Shown in pieces: positions 7,686 to 14,171 of a DNA stretch of 19,855 bases. Every line of letters starts with the position of its first letter. Position 1 is the stretch's first letter. The DNA is from an uncultured Collinsella sp. (GTDB taxonomy: Bacteria; Actinomycetota; Coriobacteriia; Coriobacteriales; Coriobacteriaceae). The DNA is taken from assembly GCA_900543025.1 (NCBI GenBank), contig UQPP01000034.1, forward strand, positions 1 to 19,855, in the 5' to 3' direction. The translations under genes were made by a program, and so were the position numbers. The notes beneath the pieces were generated by a model. The model had not been told where the DNA came from. It was given only the letters and a program-made list of their open reading frames with translations, and ran no database searches.

Positions 7686-8363
7686 TTATACCTCCAGCGG
7701 CACAATCTTGGTGCCATGGAGCTCGGAGACGCCCAGTGCCGCCGCCACGGTATCGCGGTTGGCCGTGGAAATGCCGCCGCCGGGAAGGATGGTCAGGCGG
7801 TCTCCCGCACACTCGATAAGACGCGACAGATGCTCCAGGTTGTCCTCGATCGGCGTGCCGGCGGCACCGCCGTGCGTCAGGATGCGCGTAACGCCGCAAT
7901 CGGCGAGCGTGTCGACGGCATCGAGTTGAGCCTCGGGCGAGAGCTGGTCAAACGCCATGTGGAAGGTGATGTCGATGGGCTCACGCTTACATTCCTCGGT
8001 CGCGCAGCCCGCAGCCATCACGAGGGCGCCAAGCGTAAGTTCGTCGAGCGCCCATCCGCCAGCGCAGGGCTTGCAGCAGCCAAAGACCAAGCCGTCAACG
8101 CCGGCGCTCACGGCAAGGCCCAGGTCCATCTCCATCATACGCAGCTCGTCCTGGTTGTAGTGAAAGTCGCCGCCACGCGGGCGAATCATGCACATCACCC
8201 GTGCATCGTGCTCGTGGGCATAGTTGGTCGTAGCGCTGATAACGCCGGCCGAAGGCGTGGTGCCACCAACGGCAAGGTTGTCGCACAGCTCGATACGCCT
8301 TGCACCGGCATCGATAGCCGCCGGCACCCGCTCAAAGTTTTCGGCACAAAACTCGTACAGCAT
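7686..8363 (-). CDS. cutC: CutC family protein (copper homeostasis-type TIM barrel)
   Basis: This 225-residue protein matches CutC along its length: RRIELCDNLAVGGTTPS (22-38), MIRPRGGDF (59-67), ITFHMAFDQ (132-140), ILTHGG (161-166) and LPGGGI (193-198), all strand-end motifs of its TIM barrel. CutC was named for copper tolerance in E. coli, but its biochemical role is unsettled. The C-terminus is short, ending soon after LHGTKI, unlike the longer E. coli protein. An unusual feature is a cysteine cluster (C96, C97, C100, C120, C125) after strand LVFG, where I expect a Cys-poor loop in typical members. The ATG at 8363 has GGGGG about 8 bases upstream; an in-frame ATG at 8402 would add 13 residues not seen in the family. 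It forms a coupled two-gene unit with the downstream GalT-like gene. Confidence 0.9.
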   Translation of the reverse strand: MLYEFCAENFERVPAAIDAGARRIELCDNLAVGGTTPSAGVISATTNYAHEHDARVMCMIRPRGGDFHYNQDELRMMEMDLGLAVSAGVDGLVFGCCKPCAGGWALDELTLGALVMAAGCATEECKREPIDITFHMAFDQLSPEAQLDAVDTLADCGVTRILTHGGAAGTPIEDNLEHLSRLIECAGDRLTILPGGGISTANRDTVAAALGVSELHGTKIVPLEV

Positions 8364-8397
8364 AGATAGACCCCCAGATGACAAACGTTTTCCGATG

Positions 8398-8409
8398 GGC
8401 ATTGTCGCA
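8398..8409 (-). promoter_or_regulatory. Weak candidate promoter of the cutC unit
   Basis: On the minus strand an extended -10-like TGCGACAAT lies about 40 bp upstream of the cutC ATG. The hexamer GACAAT matches four of six consensus bases, and no good -35 is present. The inverted repeat begins about 11 bp further upstream. Confidence 0.25.
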
Positions 8410-8419
8410 CGCCCCCATG

Positions 8420-8488
8420 AAGTTGCGGTGGAATAGGGACTGTTTTGGCGTCTAGCGCCCCCATTTAGTCCCTATTTCACCGCAACTT
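8420..8488. repeat. Near-perfect 22-bp inverted repeat element (MITE- or REP-like)
   Basis: Arms at 8420-8441 (begins AAGTTGCGGTG) and 8467-8488 (ends CACCGCAACTT) are complementary at 21 of 22 positions; the single mismatch is the base at 8431. The 25-nt spacer contains a smaller GGCG/CGCC fold. The element lies between the liv operon terminator and cutC and has no T-tract on its minus-strand exit, so it is not an ordinary terminator. Its form suggests a mobile or repetitive intergenic palindrome, but copy number cannot be judged from one window. Confidence 0.7.
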
Positions 8489-8489
8489 A

Positions 8490-8526
8490 AAAGGGGGCGC
8501 TGACCGGGTTGGTCAGCGCCCCCTTT
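8490..8526 (-). terminator. Intrinsic terminator of the liv operon
   Basis: A perfect 16-bp stem (8490-8505 with 8511-8526) and a 5-nt loop lie 10 bp past the livF stop. On the minus strand the stem is followed by a T run, as expected for rho-independent termination of the leftward liv operon. The symmetric A/T flanks mean it could also work on the plus strand. Confidence 0.9.
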
Positions 8527-8536
8527 GTTGAATGGA

Positions 8537-9250
8537 TTAACCGCCCAGATAGGCCTTGCGGACGTTATCGTCGTGCAGCAGCTCTTGACCGGTGCCGGTC
8601 ATGGTGATTTTGCCGGTCTCGAGCACGTAACCGCGCGTGGCGATGGAAAGCGCCATCTGCGCGTTTTGCTCGACCAGAAGCACCGTGGTACCGGCCTTGT
8701 GCAGGTCCTCGACAATCTGGAAGATCTGTTCGATCAGAATCGGTGCCAGACCCATGGAAGGTTCGTCGAGCATAAGCAGTTTGGGGTTACTCATAAGGGC
8801 GCGCCCCATAACGAGCATCTGCTGCTCGCCGCCCGAAAGGGTGCCGGCGACCTGGCGACGACGTTCCTTCAGGCGCGGGAACTGCTCGTAGACGCGCTCC
8901 AGGCCCGGAGCCACCGTGGACTTGGGCTGCGTATAGGCACCCATCTCCAGGTTCTCCTCGACCGTCATCTGCAAAAAGGCGCGACGACCCTCGGGGACCT
9001 GAGCCAGGCCCTTACCAACCAGCTTGTCGGCGGGCGTATGGGTAATGTCCTCGCCCATAAACTTGATGGAACCGGTCTTGGAACGCAGCAGGCCCGAGAC
9101 GGTCTTGAGCGTTGTGGACTTGCCGGCACCGTTGGCACCAATCAAGGCCACGATCTCGCCCTCGTTAACGTTAAAGGAGATGTCCTTAATGGCGTGGATG
9201 GCGCCGTACCAGACGTTGATGTTGTAGACGGAAAGCATCGGCTCTGCCAT
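8537..9250 (-). CDS. livF: Branched-chain amino acid ABC importer ATPase LivF
   Basis: This is the second ATP-binding subunit of a LivKHMGF-type importer, acting on the cytoplasmic face of the membrane. All ABC motifs are present in 237 residues, the normal LivF length: Walker A GANGAGKST (38-46), signature LSGGEQQ (138-144), Walker B LLMLDEPSMGLAP from 158, and the switch His region as LLVEQNAQ, where Gln replaces His as is usual in LivF. The ATG at 9250 directly abuts the livG stop, and its Shine-Dalgarno GGGGGAG lies inside livG, so the two ATPases are translationally coupled. It is the last gene of the operon, followed by a strong terminator. Confidence 0.96.
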   Translation of the reverse strand: MAEPMLSVYNINVWYGAIHAIKDISFNVNEGEIVALIGANGAGKSTTLKTVSGLLRSKTGSIKFMGEDITHTPADKLVGKGLAQVPEGRRAFLQMTVEENLEMGAYTQPKSTVAPGLERVYEQFPRLKERRRQVAGTLSGGEQQMLVMGRALMSNPKLLMLDEPSMGLAPILIEQIFQIVEDLHKAGTTVLLVEQNAQMALSIATRGYVLETGKITMTGTGQELLHDDNVRKAYLGG

Positions 9251-10111
9251 TTAGTTCTCCCCCTTATCCTGCTTGCCCAGATATGCCTCAATAACAGCGT
9301 CGTTGTTCTGGATTTCCTCTGCCGTGCCCTTGGCGATGACCTTACCAAAGTTGAGCACGCAGATGCCCTCGCAGATGTTCATAACGAGCGACATATCATG
9401 CTCGATAAGCATGATGGCAATGCCAAAGGTGTCGCGAATCTTGACGATGTTCTCCATGAGCTCCGCGGTCTCGGACGGGTTCATGCCGGCAGCAGGCTCG
9501 TCGAGCAGCAGTAGCTTGGGGTTGGTGGCAAGCGCGCGGACGATCTCCAGACGACGCTGAGCGCCGTAAGGCAGCGATCCGGCCTGCTCGTTTGCCAGAT
9601 GCTCCATATCAAAGATGGACAGCAGCTCCATGGCGCGCTCGTGAGCAGCCTTCTCGTGCTTCCAATACGTCGGCAGGCGCAGCACGCCCTCAAAGCCGGA
9701 GTAACGCTCCTGGTTATGCAGGCCGACCTTGACGTTATCCTCCACCGTCATGGTGTTGAATAGGCGAATGTTCTGGAAGGTACGGGCAATACCCATGCGG
9801 TTGACCTGGTAGACCGACTTGCCCGAGGTGTCCTCGCCGTCGAGCAGGATGGTGCCATGCGTGGGCTGGTACACCTTGGTGAGCAGGTTGAAGACCGTGG
9901 TCTTGCCGGCGCCGTTGGGACCGATCAGACCGGCGATCTCGGTCTTGCCGATAGTCAGGCTAAAGTCGTCGACTGCCTTAAGGCCACCGAACTCAATGCC
10001 CAGGTGGATGCACTCGAGTGCAGGGCGCTCGCCCAGGTCACGATCGGGAACGATGGCGCCAGAAGGATACGGGACCATCTTGCCCTTCTTGAACTCAAAT
10101 TTACTGGGCAT
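9251..10111 (-). CDS. livG: Branched-chain amino acid ABC importer ATPase LivG
   Basis: This is the first ATPase subunit of the importer. Motifs in the 286-residue product: Walker A GPNGAGKT (64-71), ARTFQNIRLF (109-118) typical of LivG, signature-like LPYGAQRRLEI (180-190), Walker B LLLLDEPAAGMNP from about 200, and switch region LIEHDM (235-240). LivG normally has a degenerate signature such as this. The N-terminus carries an extra stretch of about 30 residues before the ABC fold. I chose the ATG at 10111 because AAGGAGGTG is placed 9 bases upstream; an in-frame ATG at 10138 would lie inside livM without support. It overlaps the end of livM by 11 bp. Confidence 0.95.
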   Translation of the reverse strand: MPSKFEFKKGKMVPYPSGAIVPDRDLGERPALECIHLGIEFGGLKAVDDFSLTIGKTEIAGLIGPNGAGKTTVFNLLTKVYQPTHGTILLDGEDTSGKSVYQVNRMGIARTFQNIRLFNTMTVEDNVKVGLHNQERYSGFEGVLRLPTYWKHEKAAHERAMELLSIFDMEHLANEQAGSLPYGAQRRLEIVRALATNPKLLLLDEPAAGMNPSETAELMENIVKIRDTFGIAIMLIEHDMSLVMNICEGICVLNFGKVIAKGTAEEIQNNDAVIEAYLGKQDKGEN

Positions 10112-11180
10112 CGGCTGCCACCTCCTTCTTGGAAGCAAAGCGGTCCTTGACGCGACCGAAGAACGCCTTGAGCTGCGGGTTGTTGGTAAAAATCATGACC
10201 AGGATCAGCACGATGGCGTAGATGAGCATGCGGTAGTCCGAGAACTGACGAAGCAGCTCGGGAAGCACCGTGAGCAGCGCCGCCGCGATGACGGAGCCGC
10301 GCATATTGCCCAGACCGCCCAGGACCACGAACACCAGGATGAGAATGGACGTGTTGAAGTCGAACTTGGTGGCGGAGAGCTGCGAGAAGTTACCGCCGAA
10401 GAGGGCTCCGGCAGCACCGGCGAGGGCAGCGGAAACCACGAAGGCGATCATGCGGTACTCGGTGACGGAGATGCCTACGGACTCGGCTGCAATCTTGTTA
10501 TCGCGCACGGCCATAATGGCACGGCCGGTACGGCTGCGAACCAGGTTGAGCACGATCACGAGTGCGACCATGACCAGGATGGCACCGGCGAGGAAGGTCG
10601 AGTACGTCGACACGCCCGAGGCGCCCTGGGCGCCCTTGATGATGGCGGTGCCGTCCTCGAGCAGGTGCAGGTCGTCGATCGTAGAGTTGCCCGTGATGTT
10701 AAAGATCACGTGCAGGCCGCGGGAGTCGACGCCCACAATGAGGCAGGTGACGATCTCTTTGATGATCTCGCCAAAAGCCAGGGTCACGATAGCCAGATAG
10801 TCGCCGCTCAGGCGCAGGACCGGGATGCCAATCAAGAAGCCCAGGATGGCGGCAGCGATGGCGCCGACCACGATACTGATGATAAGGCGCACCGGATCGG
10901 AGGGAACGGCGCTCTCCAGCGCGACGGCGGTGACGATTCCCGTATAGGCGCCGACACTCATAAAGCCTGCGTGGCCCAGCGACAGGTCGCCCGCGATGCC
11001 GACGACGAGGTTGAGGGAAATGGCCATGACGATATAGGCCGTGATGGGAACCAGCTGACCGGCGATCATGCGCGGAATCATGTGGTTAGACTGCATAAAG
11101 AACACGATGGCGAAGGCCACGATGCACATGGCGTACGTGACAAAGTCGTGACGCGTCTGCTTGTCTTTAAGAAACTTCAT
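10101..11180 (-). CDS. livM: Branched-chain amino acid ABC importer permease LivM
   Basis: This polytopic inner-membrane permease of about 359 residues is a LivM: conserved SLNLVVGIAGDLSLGHAGF near the N-terminus, LRLSGDYLAIVTLAFGEI in the middle, and the cytoplasmic coupling loop around AESVGISVTEYRMIAF that contacts LivG/LivF. With LivH it forms the transmembrane channel. The start is uncertain between the ATG at 11180 (AGGTGAG just upstream) and a GTG at 11189 that abuts the livH stop; the difference is three residues. The 3' end overlaps livG. Confidence 0.95.
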   Translation of the reverse strand: MKFLKDKQTRHDFVTYAMCIVAFAIVFFMQSNHMIPRMIAGQLVPITAYIVMAISLNLVVGIAGDLSLGHAGFMSVGAYTGIVTAVALESAVPSDPVRLIISIVVGAIAAAILGFLIGIPVLRLSGDYLAIVTLAFGEIIKEIVTCLIVGVDSRGLHVIFNITGNSTIDDLHLLEDGTAIIKGAQGASGVSTYSTFLAGAILVMVALVIVLNLVRSRTGRAIMAVRDNKIAAESVGISVTEYRMIAFVVSAALAGAAGALFGGNFSQLSATKFDFNTSILILVFVVLGGLGNMRGSVIAAALLTVLPELLRQFSDYRMLIYAIVLILVMIFTNNPQLKAFFGRVKDRFASKKEVAADAQ

Positions 11181-11189
11181 AACGCTCAC

Positions 11190-12071
11190 CTACACCTTCT
11201 CGGGGACGTACTTGCCCAAGAGGCCGGCAGGCTTGACGAGCAGGACGATGATCAAAACACCAAAGACGATGGAGTTGGCAAGGCTCGTGGAAATGTAAGC
11301 CTGCGCCATCGCCTCGATGATGCCGATGAGAATGCCACCGACAAAGGCACCGGGGATGGAGCCGATGCCGCCGAAGACGGCGGCGTCGAAGGCCTTGATG
11401 CCAGGCATGGCACCCGTCGTGGGCTGCAGCACCGGCGAGTAGGAGCACAGGAGCACGCCGGCGATGGCGGCAAGCGCCGAGCCGATGGCAAACGTCATCG
11501 AGATGGTGCGGTTGACGTTGATGCCCATGAGCTGAGCGGCGGCCTTGTCCTCGGACACGGCGCGCATGGCCTTGCCCATCTTGGTCTTACCTGTAAAGAA
11601 CATCAGGCCGGCCATGATAACCAGGCAGGCGACGATGGTGACGAGCGAGACGGCGCTTACGTTGAACTTGGCCAAGAACTCCGGCACCTGGAAGGTGACG
11701 AGCGAAGTGAAGTTCTTGGGCGTGGCGCCCCACAGAAGCTGCGCGGCGTTCTGCAGGAAGTAAGACACGCCGATAGCCGTGATCAGAACGGCCAGCGGGC
11801 CTGCTTGGCGCAGCGGCTTATAGGCCAGACCCTCAATGAGAACGCCGAGAACCGTGCAGACCATACAAGAAAGAATTACAGATACCCAGCCCGGGAGGCC
11901 GAGATACGACGTGGCGCAGAACGAGACATAGGCACCGACCATGATGACGTCGCCGTGAGCGAAGTTCAGCATCTTGGCGATACCGTAGACCATGGTGTAG
12001 CCCAACGCGATGATGGCGTAGACGCTGCCCATGGACAGGCCGTTGACCAGGTATTGGATAAAGACCGTCAT
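11190..12071 (-). CDS. livH: Branched-chain amino acid ABC importer permease LivH
   Basis: This 293-residue polytopic permease matches LivH: QYLVNGLSMGSVYAIIALGY near the start, MLNFAHGDVIMVGAY, and the coupling-loop region RAVSEDKAAAQLMGIN. It pairs with LivM to form the translocation pore. The ATG at 12071 is preceded by GGGGGA at 8 bases; an ATG at 12080 is too close to that site, and the longer frame to 12164 adds non-family residues. Two RNA hairpins lie between livK and this gene and probably lower its expression relative to livK. Confidence 0.95.
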   Translation of the reverse strand: MTVFIQYLVNGLSMGSVYAIIALGYTMVYGIAKMLNFAHGDVIMVGAYVSFCATSYLGLPGWVSVILSCMVCTVLGVLIEGLAYKPLRQAGPLAVLITAIGVSYFLQNAAQLLWGATPKNFTSLVTFQVPEFLAKFNVSAVSLVTIVACLVIMAGLMFFTGKTKMGKAMRAVSEDKAAAQLMGINVNRTISMTFAIGSALAAIAGVLLCSYSPVLQPTTGAMPGIKAFDAAVFGGIGSIPGAFVGGILIGIIEAMAQAYISTSLANSIVFGVLIIVLLVKPAGLLGKYVPEKV

Positions 12072-12117
12072 GTTCCACATCCCCCTTTCGAATAGGTTTC
12101 CAGTTGATGTATGAAAC

Positions 12118-12137
12118 AGGGACGTTACATCGTCCCT
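12118..12137 (-). other. Intercistronic hairpin nearer livH
   Basis: A 7-bp perfect stem (AGGGACG 12118-12124 with CGTCCCT 12131-12137) and a 6-nt loop stand about 47 bp before livH. On the minus strand only a short, interrupted T stretch follows. This is a possible processing or attenuation signal. Confidence 0.4.
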
Positions 12138-12147
12138 AGATACCAAG

Positions 12148-12179
12148 CAAGCAGGGAAGGCCAAAACCTCCCCTGCTTG
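12148..12179 (-). terminator. livK/livH intercistronic hairpin, likely partial terminator or 3'-end stabiliser
   Basis: The stem pairs 12148-12160 with 12167-12179 over 13 positions, with one G-U wobble in the minus-strand RNA and a 6-nt loop. It begins 31 bp past the livK stop. The exit side is not a clean T-tract, so partial termination or protection of livK mRNA fits better than full termination. Binding-protein genes of ABC importers are often expressed above their permeases this way. Confidence 0.6.
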
Positions 12180-12210
12180 GGATCAAAACCGCTCTATGTA
12201 AGGCGGCCAA

Positions 12211-13398
12211 TTAGGCCTGTACGTACTTGCCGTCGGTGATGACGTACGCCGTGGGCTCCTTCTGGACCTGGCCCTTATCGTTCCAGGTGAGCTTGCCGGT
12301 CAGACCGTCAACGGTAATCTTGAGCATAGCCTTGGACAGCTTCTCGGCGGCCTCGGTCGGGTCGGCGTCGACACCAAGACCGGCCTCCTTGAGGGCCTCG
12401 GCCACCGCGTGCACGCCATCGTAGGCGTCGGCGGCAAACTGGTCGGGGGTATCGCCGTACTTATCCTTGTAAGCGTTGACGAAGTCGGCGTTCTTCTCGT
12501 CGTCGGCGGAGAACGGGGTCATGAGCAGCAGACCCTCAGCAAGAGAGGTATCGAAGCCCTCAACGCCCAGGATGCCGTCCATGCCGTCGCAGCCCATCAT
12601 CTTGACGTCGTAGCCCATGTCCTTGGCGTTCTTGAGCAGGACGGACGCCGGCGTGTAGTAGATCGGCGCAAAGATCATGGTGGCGCCGGCCTGCTTGGCC
12701 TTGGTCAGCTGGTTCGTAAAGCTCGTGGCGGAGTCGTCCTTAAAGGTCTCCTCGTCAACAATCTCGAGCTTGGACTCAGCGGCCTGGGCCTTAAAGGAAT
12801 CTGCGATGCCCGAAGAATATGCGTCGCCGGAGTTATAGAACAGCACGAACTTCTCGTCCGCATACTTCTGCGCCAGGAACTTGGCAGCGTTGACACCCTG
12901 GTTGGGGTCGGTGAAGCAAACCTGGAAGACGCAATCCTTGCCGTCGGTGACGTCCTCGGAGGACGCGGACGGGGTGATCATGAACGTCTTGGGGTCGTTA
13001 CCGCACTCGGCGGCAACGGCAACCGACGCACCCGTGGTGGTCGGGCCGACGAGGGCCTGCATGCCCCAGTCGAGCAGGGTGTTGAAGGCGTTGACGGCCT
13101 TCTCGCCGTCGGCCTGGTCATCCTCGGCCTTGCTGGCAAGCGGCAGCTCCTTGGTCGAGAAATCCTTGCAGCCAAGCTCGACACCCTGGGTAACGGACTT
13201 GCCGTAGGACGCGTTGGCACCGGTCAGCGGGCCGATGGTGCCGATCTTAAACGAAGCGTCGCCCGAAGCGGAACCGCTATCGCCGCCGTTGGAGGAGCAG
13301 CCGGCTAGAATGGACATCGCCCCCAGACCTGCTGCGCTCGCGATAACGCTCCTGCGATTCATAACAGGGTTCAATGACTTACCGGTGAGGCTCGACAT
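12211..13398 (-). CDS. livK: Branched-chain amino acid ABC importer substrate-binding lipoprotein LivK
   Basis: This is the extracellular receptor of the importer. The 395-residue precursor has a twin-Arg-containing N-region (NRRSVIAS), a hydrophobic core and the lipobox LAGC with Cys at 34, followed by a Ser/Gly linker, so it should be lipid-anchored outside the membrane. The body is a type I periplasmic-binding fold (Peripla_BP_6): IGTIGPLTGANASYGKS (52-68), ALVGPTTTGASVAVA (115-129), and AADAYDGVHAVAEAL (322-336). The family binds Leu/Ile/Val or related hydrophobic amino acids; the exact ligand cannot be read. The ATG at 13398 has GAGGAG seven bases upstream. It is the first gene of the liv operon, with a shrunken paralogue lying upstream. 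Confidence 0.94.
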   Translation of the reverse strand: MSSLTGKSLNPVMNRRSVIASAAGLGAMSILAGCSSNGGDSGSASGDASFKIGTIGPLTGANASYGKSVTQGVELGCKDFSTKELPLASKAEDDQADGEKAVNAFNTLLDWGMQALVGPTTTGASVAVAAECGNDPKTFMITPSASSEDVTDGKDCVFQVCFTDPNQGVNAAKFLAQKYADEKFVLFYNSGDAYSSGIADSFKAQAAESKLEIVDEETFKDDSATSFTNQLTKAKQAGATMIFAPIYYTPASVLLKNAKDMGYDVKMMGCDGMDGILGVEGFDTSLAEGLLLMTPFSADDEKNADFVNAYKDKYGDTPDQFAADAYDGVHAVAEALKEAGLGVDADPTEAAEKLSKAMLKITVDGLTGKLTWNDKGQVQKEPTAYVITDGKYVQA

Positions 13399-13419
13399 GC
13401 GGCTCTCCTCTCAAATCTC

Positions 13420-13440
13420 GTCGGGTTTCGGTTACCCGAC
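13420..13440 (-). other. Hairpin in the livK 5' leader
   Basis: A perfect 7-bp stem (GTCGGGT 13420-13426 with ACCCGAC 13434-13440) and a 7-nt loop sit about 20 bp upstream of the livK start. A second 5-bp stem (CGCCG/CGGCG with a 4-nt loop) lies just beyond, near 13450-13465. Two stacked hairpins before the Shine-Dalgarno may stabilise the mRNA or regulate translation. I do not recognise a known riboswitch. Confidence 0.4.
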
Positions 13441-13473
13441 AGGCCATCCTTCGCCGTGTTCGGCGTTCGCAAA

Positions 13474-13514
13474 ATACTAGACGCTTTAGTTAAGGAAAGT
13501 GGCGATTATTTCAA
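13474..13514 (-). promoter_or_regulatory. Candidate livK promoter in AT-rich intergenic stretch
   Basis: The gap 13399-13669 is markedly AT-rich over about 13470-13600, unlike the rest of the window. On the minus strand TTGAAA (13509-13514) is a good -35-like hexamer and TAGTAT (13474-13479) a fair -10, but they are 29 bp apart and so cannot form one promoter. A 7-bp inverted repeat, TTACTTT (13561-13567) and AAAGTAA (13594-13600), lies further upstream and might be an operator. The exact promoter is unresolved. Confidence 0.3.
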
Positions 13515-13669
13515 CTTTTCTTTGGATTTGTTCATTTATCCATAATTCTGCGTATTTCTATTACTTTATGCAGTAAGGCCACTTTATTGTGTGAAAGTAA
13601 TGTTTCCGTTCTGTTACAGGCGTCCCTTCCCTGAATAAAACGGCCTCACCGGTCGCGCTTTATGCGCAC

Positions 13670-13969
13670 TTAGGCGGCGATGTACTTGCCGTCCTGGATC
13701 ACATAGGCCGTAGCGGGCTTTTCGACCTGGCCCTCGTCATTCCACGTCAGCTCGCCTGTCAGGCCCTCGATCTTGATCTTGCGCATGGCCTTGGTCGGCT
13801 GGTTGATAAAGCTCGTGGAGGAGTCGTCCTTAAAGGTCTCGGTATCGACGATGTCGAGCTTGGACGCCTTGGCCTGCTCGGCAAAGGCATCGGCGATCTC
13901 GCCCGAGACGGCGACGGCGGCACCGGTGGTGACGGGGCCGACGAGCGCCTGCATGCCCCAGTCGCACAG
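13670..13969 (-). pseudogene. Internally deleted livK paralogue remnant
   Basis: The minus-strand frame encodes three blocks homologous to livK joined in frame: DWGMQALVGPVTTG... (livK 110-128), then GEIADAFAEQAKASKLDIVD...INQPTKA (about 197-234), then KIKIEGLTGELTWNDEGQV... to the C-terminus (about 359-395). About 67 and 123 residues are missing between blocks, as is everything before about residue 109, including the signal peptide and lipobox. No start with a Shine-Dalgarno is evident. It cannot form a binding fold and is best read as a decayed tandem duplicate of livK, upstream of the intact copy. It is unusual that the remaining frame is still open. A weak 4-bp hairpin followed by TTTTATT (near 13635-13655) may be a relic terminator. 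Confidence 0.85.
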
Positions 13970-14111
13970 GGCAAACCTTATGGTGCAAACGTTGACAGTT
14001 TGTTACGGAGTTCCGTTTGTAGCGAGCATGTTTCCAATGTTTCCGCAGCGTTTCGGGGTGCCGTTTTGTGCGACTCCTGTTGCCTGGCGAGCACGCGCCC
14101 TCGGTTCACGC

Positions 14112-14117
14112 TAGAAT
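14112..14117 (+). promoter_or_regulatory. Candidate -10 box for hom
   Basis: TAGAAT lies 55 bp upstream of the hom ATG but lacks a good -35. A perfect TTGACA occurs further upstream at 13992-13997 without a matching -10. The stretch 13970-14171 holds no gene that I can see. Confidence 0.3.
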
Positions 14118-14171
14118 GCACTCAACCTTTAAGCGGTTAATCCATCCATAAGATGCACGAAGGAGCTATCT

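Noticed and set aside
8420..8526. A CRISPR-like or attachment-site array
   Set aside because: There are only two arms in inverted orientation plus one terminator hairpin; no regularly spaced direct repeats and no integrase nearby.
9819..12095. A 758-codon open frame on the plus strand, antisense to livG, livM and livH
   Set aside because: Its product is rich in Asp, Gly, His and Arg with no domain, as expected for the complement of GC-rich codons. The opposite strand carries three clear transporter genes with ribosome sites.
13973..14171. T-box or threonine attenuator ahead of hom
   Set aside because: No T-box core, no Thr-rich leader peptide and no terminator-antiterminator pair found.
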